Source: an uncultured Brevundimonas sp. (GTDB lineage Bacteria > Pseudomonadota > Alphaproteobacteria > Caulobacterales > Caulobacteraceae). Taken from it: a stretch of DNA of 9,189 nucleotides. Below, piece by piece: positions 6,712-9,189 of this stretch; the first letter of the stretch is position 1, and each line of letters opens with the position of its first letter. The DNA lies in assembly GCF_943913055.1 (NCBI RefSeq), contig NZ_CALTWS010000112.1, positions 1-9,189 on the forward strand. Direction: 5' to 3'. The notes beneath the pieces were generated by a model, which was not told the DNA's origin, ran no database searches, and saw nothing but the letters and a program-made list of their open reading frames with translations. Both the position numbers and the translations under genes were made by a program.

Positions 6712-7131
6712 TCAGCCCGTCGTGATGGGGATGTGCCGCACGGCATGGGTGCCTTCTGGGCGGCTCATATCGACATGGAGCAGGCCGTGTTCGAGCCGGG
6801 CCTCGTCGATCTCCAGACCGTCCGCGAGAACGAAACTGCGAACGAAGCCTCGTCCGGCGATGCCGCGATGCAGGAAGGCCTGATCGCCCTGCTGTGACGT
6901 TTCGCGCTTGCCGGCGATCGTCAACTGACGCCCCTCGACGGTCACAGACAGATCTTCAGGCCCAAAGCCGGCCACGGCCAGGGTGATGCGAACGGCTCGC
7001 TCGCCCCGCTGCTCGACATTGTAGGGGGGATAGCTATCCGCTGCCGCCCTTGCCGCCCGGTCGATCTGAGCCCGGGTATGGTCGAAACCCAACAGAAAAG
7101 GGCTGTCGAACAGAATAGTGCGTGTCGTCAT
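6712..7131 (-). CDS. Small heat-shock protein, Hsp20/alpha-crystallin family (IbpA/HspA-like)
   Basis: ATP-independent chaperone that holds unfolding proteins in oligomers for refolding by DnaK/ClpB. The ATG at 7131 gives 139 residues. The N-terminal arm (1-35) contains the FDSPFLLGFDH segment typical of bacterial class A Hsp20. The alpha-crystallin domain covers about 36-125, beginning YPPYNVEQ, with VAGFGPEDLSV (53-63), HRGIAGRGFVRSFVLAD (88-104) and the signature A-R-L-E-H-G-L-L (111-118). The C-terminal I-x-I oligomerisation motif is IPI (134-136). A longer frame opens at 7179, but its extra residues have no homology and would cover the structured leader. AGGA (7144-7141) lies 9 bases before the chosen ATG. 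It carries its own heat-shock promoter and RNA-thermometer-like leader. Confidence 0.95.
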   Translation of the reverse strand: MTTRTILFDSPFLLGFDHTRAQIDRAARAAADSYPPYNVEQRGERAVRITLAVAGFGPEDLSVTVEGRQLTIAGKRETSQQGDQAFLHRGIAGRGFVRSFVLADGLEIDEARLEHGLLHVDMSRPEGTHAVRHIPITTG

Positions 7132-7138
7132 GGTGTCC

Positions 7139-7198
7139 GGTCCTGGGAGAAGCGACCCAGTTCTTCCAGCCCCCCGCAATCGGCAAGGCTCTGAACTG
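7139..7198 (-). promoter_or_regulatory. ROSE-like RNA thermometer in the hsp20 5' leader
   Basis: Two consecutive hairpins can be drawn in the predicted leader. The first (7198-7158) has an outer CAGTTC/GAACTG stem, then AGCC (7190-7187) with GGCU (7171-7168), then CCG (7183-7181) with CGG (7176-7174). The second starts at the next base: GG-UCGCU (7157-7151), a 6-base loop, AGGA-CC (7144-7139). UCGCU matches the UYGCU consensus of ROSE elements, which pairs with AGGA of the Shine-Dalgarno through a G-G pair and a bulged C. Here U-A, C-G, G-G, bulged C and U-A all align, with GG/CC extending the stem. ROSE elements are established in alphaproteobacterial hsp20 leaders. Folding was done by eye. 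Confidence 0.7.
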
Positions 7199-7206
7199 CG
7201 AGATAC

Positions 7207-7235
7207 AAATGGGATGTCCAGGGCTGCGCATCAAG
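7207..7235 (-). promoter_or_regulatory. Sigma-32 (RpoH) type promoter for hsp20
   Basis: On the minus strand, CTTGATG (7235-7229) matches the heat-shock -35 CTTGAAA at five of seven bases. TCCCATTT (7214-7207) matches the -10 CCCCATnT, and the spacer is 14 bases. Predicted transcription starts near 7200, giving a leader of about 70 bases that begins at the base of the first thermometer hairpin. Confidence 0.7.
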
Positions 7236-7251
7236 CGTCACGCCCAAATGG

Positions 7252-7284
7252 AAAAGGCCGCTTCCTTGAGGGAAGCGGCCTTTA
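7252..7284 (-). terminator. Intrinsic terminator of tRNA-Ala
   Basis: A perfect 13-bp inverted repeat: on the minus strand AAAGGCCGCTTCC (7283-7271), loop CTCAA, GGAAGCGGCCTTT (7265-7253), with one further T at 7252. It begins two bases after the tRNA CCA end and stops 16 bases before the hsp20 -35 box, so it insulates hsp20 from tRNA transcription. Confidence 0.9.
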
Positions 7285-7360
<76 letters not shown>

Positions 7361-7381
7361 GATCTGAAGCCAGTGGCTTTT

Positions 7382-7404
7382 CGATAGGTTCGCCGCAGAA
7401 ACAA
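7382..7404 (-). promoter_or_regulatory. Possible housekeeping promoter of tRNA-Ala
   Basis: TTGTTT (7404-7399) and CCTATCG (7388-7382), separated by 10 bases, loosely resemble the Caulobacter sigma-73 pattern (TTGAC, short spacer, GCTANA). They are placed to start about 15 bases before the tRNA. The match is weak. Confidence 0.3.
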
Positions 7405-7419
7405 GATGCCCTGCGGCGA
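7390..7419. repeat. Perfect 9-bp inverted repeat upstream of tRNA-Ala
   Basis: TCGCCGCAG (7390-7398), 12 bases, CTGCGGCGA (7411-7419). The possible tRNA -35 box lies in its loop. On the minus strand no T-run follows, so it is not a typical terminator. It could be an operator or a transcript-end structure. Confidence 0.5.
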
Positions 7420-7481
7420 GGCGGCGGAACCTATGTCAGGGCCCGATTGCGATCAAGCCCGTATTCCGCATTTATTTTCAG

Positions 7482-7515
7482 GGTTGCCGGACGGTCGCGA
7501 AACCGTCCGGCAGCC
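7482..7515 (-). terminator. Stem-loop just downstream of the FYDLN gene
   Basis: TGCCGGACGGT (7485-7495), 6-base loop, ACCGTCCGGCA (7502-7512), extended by two more G-C pairs after one mismatch (7482-7483 with 7514-7515). It lies 9 bases past the TGA of the FYDLN gene. No T-run follows on the minus strand (CTGAAAATAAA), so termination would be Rho-independent only in part, or the stem may stabilise the 3' end. The 80 bases from here to the next inverted repeat hold nothing else I recognise. Confidence 0.6.
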
Positions 7516-7524
7516 GCAGAAAAA

Positions 7525-7995
7525 TCAGTCTTCGTCCTTGCTGGGCGGACGGATCTCGTCTTCGAAATTGTCGTCGTCCTCGTCCTCGATGAAGGGGACG
7601 GAATCGTCGTCGTCATCGTCGTCGCCCAGGACGTCGTCGTCGTCGCCCGCCTCGCCCATGCCGGGCTCTTCGGTCGGATCGACGGGCGTTTCGTCGTCAT
7701 CGTCGTCCGGCGTCAGGATGGGTTCATGGCCTTCCTCGTCGATCTCGGGCGTTGCGACGGCTTCTTCCTCGTCTTCGTCCTCGCCGTCGGCCGACTTGTC
7801 CTTGACCTGATCCTCGGCCTCGTCGTCGGCGGGATAGCCGCCCGGGCGACCTCGACGGTTGCGCAGCTTCAGCGCTTCTTCCGGATCGAACTCGGTGCCG
7901 CACTTCGGGCAGTGGGCCGGGCGACGGCCCAGATCGTAGAATTTGGCCTGGCAGTTCGGGCAGACCTGCTTTTGGCCCAGTTCGGGTTTGGCCAC
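7525..7995 (-). CDS. FYDLN acid domain protein (TIGR02300 family), zinc-ribbon with acidic tail
   Basis: Alphaproteobacterial family of unknown function. From a GTG at 7995 (AAAGG 9 bases upstream) it has 156 residues: MAKPELGQKQVCPNCQAKFYDLGRRPAHCPKCG. Four cysteines in two C-P-x-C pairs (12, 15, 29, 32) form a likely zinc ribbon, and FYDL (19-22) gives the family its name. A basic patch follows (LKLRNRRGRPGG, 42-53). From residue 57 to the end the chain is strongly acidic and probably disordered, with Asp runs at 97-101, 118-121 and 125-131. A longer frame back to 8091 exists, but its extra residues lack family similarity and would approach the divergent aroA. The combination of a zinc ribbon and a nucleic-acid-mimic-like acid tail suggests binding to a basic protein, but this is speculation. 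It is divergent from aroA, a recurrent alphaproteobacterial arrangement. Confidence 0.85.
   Translation of the reverse strand: MAKPELGQKQVCPNCQAKFYDLGRRPAHCPKCGTEFDPEEALKLRNRRGRPGGYPADDEAEDQVKDKSADGEDEDEEEAVATPEIDEEGHEPILTPDDDDDETPVDPTEEPGMGEAGDDDDVLGDDDDDDDSVPFIEDEDDDNFEDEIRPPSKDED
7603..7625 (+). repeat. GTC/ATC trinucleotide tract encoding an Asp run
   Basis: Seven near-identical ATC/GTC triplets in a row, read on the minus strand as GAC/GAT codons for the Asp run at residues 125-131 of the FYDLN protein. Shorter similar tracts occur nearby (for example 7632-7643). Such triplet runs are prone to slippage and length variation. Confidence 0.6.
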
Positions 7996-8113
7996 GGGAA
8001 TAGACCTTTGGCATGTGTGGGAAATCGGGCGGCTCCCTTGCCACCCCTTGGCCCCACTGTCAAAAGCCATCTCCGCGCGCCCGCGCCGCAATGCCTGTCA
8101 CGGAGACCGCCGG
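7996..8113. promoter_or_regulatory. Divergent intergenic region between the FYDLN gene and aroA
   Basis: 118 bases carrying the promoters of both genes. I see no convincing -35/-10 pair. It contains a short open frame of 8 codons ending at the aroA start, listed separately. Confidence 0.5.
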
Positions 8114-8117
8114 GTGA
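8091..8117 (+). other. Possible 8-codon leader ORF overlapping the aroA start
   Basis: ATG at 8091 opens MPVTETAG and ends with TGA at 8115-8117, overlapping the aroA GTG (8114-8116) as GTGA. Such overlaps allow translational coupling. There is no clear Shine-Dalgarno before this ATG and its length may be chance. Confidence 0.2.
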
Positions 8118-9189
8118 CGACAACCTCCCATCTGACCGCCCATCCAGGCCCTTCGCTGAAAGGCACCGTGCGCGCGCCCGGCGACAAGTCGATCTCGCAC
8201 CGGTCGCTGATCCTGGGAGCCATGGCGTCGGGCACGACCGAGATCGAAGGCCTGCTGGAAGGCGAGGATATCCTGGCCACCGCGCGTGCGGTTGAGGCTT
8301 TCGGGGCTACGGTCACACGATTGGGAGCGGGTCGTTGGCGGGTTGAAGGCCGGGGCGGCTTTACCTCGCCGGATCAGGTCATCGACTGCGGTAATGCCGG
8401 GACGGGAGTTCGACTGCTGATGGGGGCGGCGGCGGGCTATCCGGTCACGGTGACCTTCGATGGCGATGCCAGCCTGCGCAAACGACCGATGAAACGGGTT
8501 ACGGGGCCGCTTTCCCAAATGGGGGCCAGGTTCGACTGGCAATTCTCAGCGGATCGTCTGCCTGTCACCCTGTCCGGCGGAAAGCTGAACGAGATCGACT
8601 ATACGCAGACCGTTGCCTCGGCCCAGATCAAGTCGGCCATCCTGCTGGGCGGGCTGAACGCCGAGGGCACGACGACCGTCTTCGAACCGGAAAAGAGCCG
8701 CGATCACACCGAGCGTATGCTGCGCGCGTTTGGAGCCAAGGTGGACGTCGAGCCCGTTGGCGACGGCTGGCGTGTGTCGTTGTTGGGCGGCCAGACCCTG
8801 ACCGGAACCGCCGTGTCGGTGCCCGGCGACCCCTCCTCTGCGGCCTTTCCGCTGGCAGCGGGTCTGATCGTGCCGGGGGCCGAGGTGACGGTCGAGGGCG
8901 TCATGCTCAATCCCCTGCGCACCGGCCTGTTCGACACCTGGATCGAGATGGGCGCCGACCTGACCATCGCCAACCGCCGCAGCAGTGGCGGCGAGGAGGT
9001 CGGCGACATCACCGCCCGTCATTCGCGCCTTGAGGGCATCGTCGTGCCCGAGAGCCGCGCCGCCTCCATGATCGACGAATATCCGATCCTGGCCGCCACC
9101 GCCGCCTTTGCCGAGGGAGCCACCGTCATGCGGGGGATCGGCGAGATGCGGGTCAAGGAAAGCGACCGCATCGCCCTGATGCTGTCTCT
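8114..9189 (+). CDS. aroA: 3-phosphoshikimate 1-carboxyvinyltransferase (EPSP synthase), C-terminus off window
   Basis: Sixth step of the shikimate pathway: phosphoenolpyruvate plus shikimate-3-phosphate gives EPSP. The GTG at 8114 has GGAG at 8102-8105, 8 bases upstream, and gives MTTTSHLTAHPGPSLKGTVR. 358 codons are present out of about 430-450. Substrate-binding motifs are APGDKSISHRS (21-31), CGNAGTGVR (92-100) and SAQIKSAILLGGL (169-181). Asp321 in MIDEYPILA is the likely catalytic acid, followed by MRVKESDRI (345-353). GDKS, SAQIK and RDHTE (196-200) are signatures of class II EPSP synthases, but the fourth, N-x-T-R, is NPLR (266-269) here. Gly96 sits where the glyphosate-tolerant CP4 enzyme has Ala. 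In alphaproteobacteria aroA is commonly followed by cmk and rpsA, beyond this window. Confidence 0.97.
   Translation, partial: MTTTSHLTAHPGPSLKGTVRAPGDKSISHRSLILGAMASGTTEIEGLLEGEDILATARAVEAFGATVTRLGAGRWRVEGRGGFTSPDQVIDCGNAGTGVRLLMGAAAGYPVTVTFDGDASLRKRPMKRVTGPLSQMGARFDWQFSADRLPVTLSGGKLNEIDYTQTVASAQIKSAILLGGLNAEGTTTVFEPEKSRDHTERMLRAFGAKVDVEPVGDGWRVSLLGGQTLTGTAVSVPGDPSSAAFPLAAGLIVPGAEVTVEGVMLNPLRTGLFDTWIEMGADLTIANRRSSGGEEVGDITARHSRLEGIVVPESRAASMIDEYPILAATAAFAEGATVMRGIGEMRVKESDRIALMLS

Noticed and set aside
7132..7179. A 16-residue N-terminal extension of Hsp20
   Set aside because: No homology or ribosome site, and it would be translated through the thermometer hairpins and the AGGA that serves the ATG at 7131.
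7585..7712. GTC-rich stretch as a possible CRISPR or non-coding repeat array
   Set aside because: The triplets are codons for Asp inside the FYDLN protein; there are no uniform repeats with unique spacers.
7447..8295. A 282-codon plus-strand frame rich in Val and Leu opposite the FYDLN gene, resembling membrane segments
   Set aside because: The Val runs are the antisense reading of GAC/GAT Asp codons; it also overlaps the aroA start in another frame.

Overview
The window is GC-rich, codon-dense DNA that looks like an alphaproteobacterium of the Caulobacterales, probably Brevundimonas or a close relative. This rests on gene content and protein style: a long-form HPF in an rpoN-hpf-ptsN operon, an hsp20/DUF1150 pair, and a FYDLN-acid protein divergent from aroA. 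The genus is inference. No mobile element, CRISPR array or phage gene is visible.

Layout. Bases 1-3241 (minus) hold a fatty-acid beta-oxidation operon: a thiolase (fadA-type) followed by the multifunctional enoyl-CoA hydratase/3-hydroxyacyl-CoA dehydrogenase (fadJ/fadB-type), cut by the window's left edge. As printed, the thiolase has lost its last in-frame codons through an apparent 2-base deletion in its terminal glycine-rich motif. Because the shifted frame has no stop, it reads straight into fadJ. Bases 3242-3529 are a divergent regulatory region with an ACGT-type palindrome and two adjacent inverted repeats. Bases 3530-6358 (plus) are rpoN (sigma-54), hpf (ribosome hibernation factor, long form) and ptsN (EIIA-Ntr).

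Bases 6369-7131 (minus) are a small heat-shock protein gene followed by a DUF1150 gene, convergent with ptsN. Upstream of hsp20 are a sigma-32-like promoter and a 5' leader whose last hairpin fits the ROSE RNA-thermometer motif. A strong intrinsic terminator separates this promoter from tRNA-Ala(GGC), which is on the same strand. Further right, an acidic zinc-ribbon FYDLN protein gene (minus) is divergent from aroA (plus, cut by the right edge).

How it works together. The fad genes carry out the hydration, oxidation and thiolysis steps of beta-oxidation. The rpoN cluster links sigma-54 transcription, nitrogen-PTS signalling and ribosome hibernation. The hsp20 unit appears to be controlled twice, by the heat-shock sigma factor and by RNA melting. 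The rest is housekeeping. The points most worth checking are the fadA-fadJ frameshift/fusion, the ROSE-like leader with its sigma-32 promoter, the palindromes upstream of fadA, rpoN and tRNA-Ala, and the mixed class II motif set of AroA.
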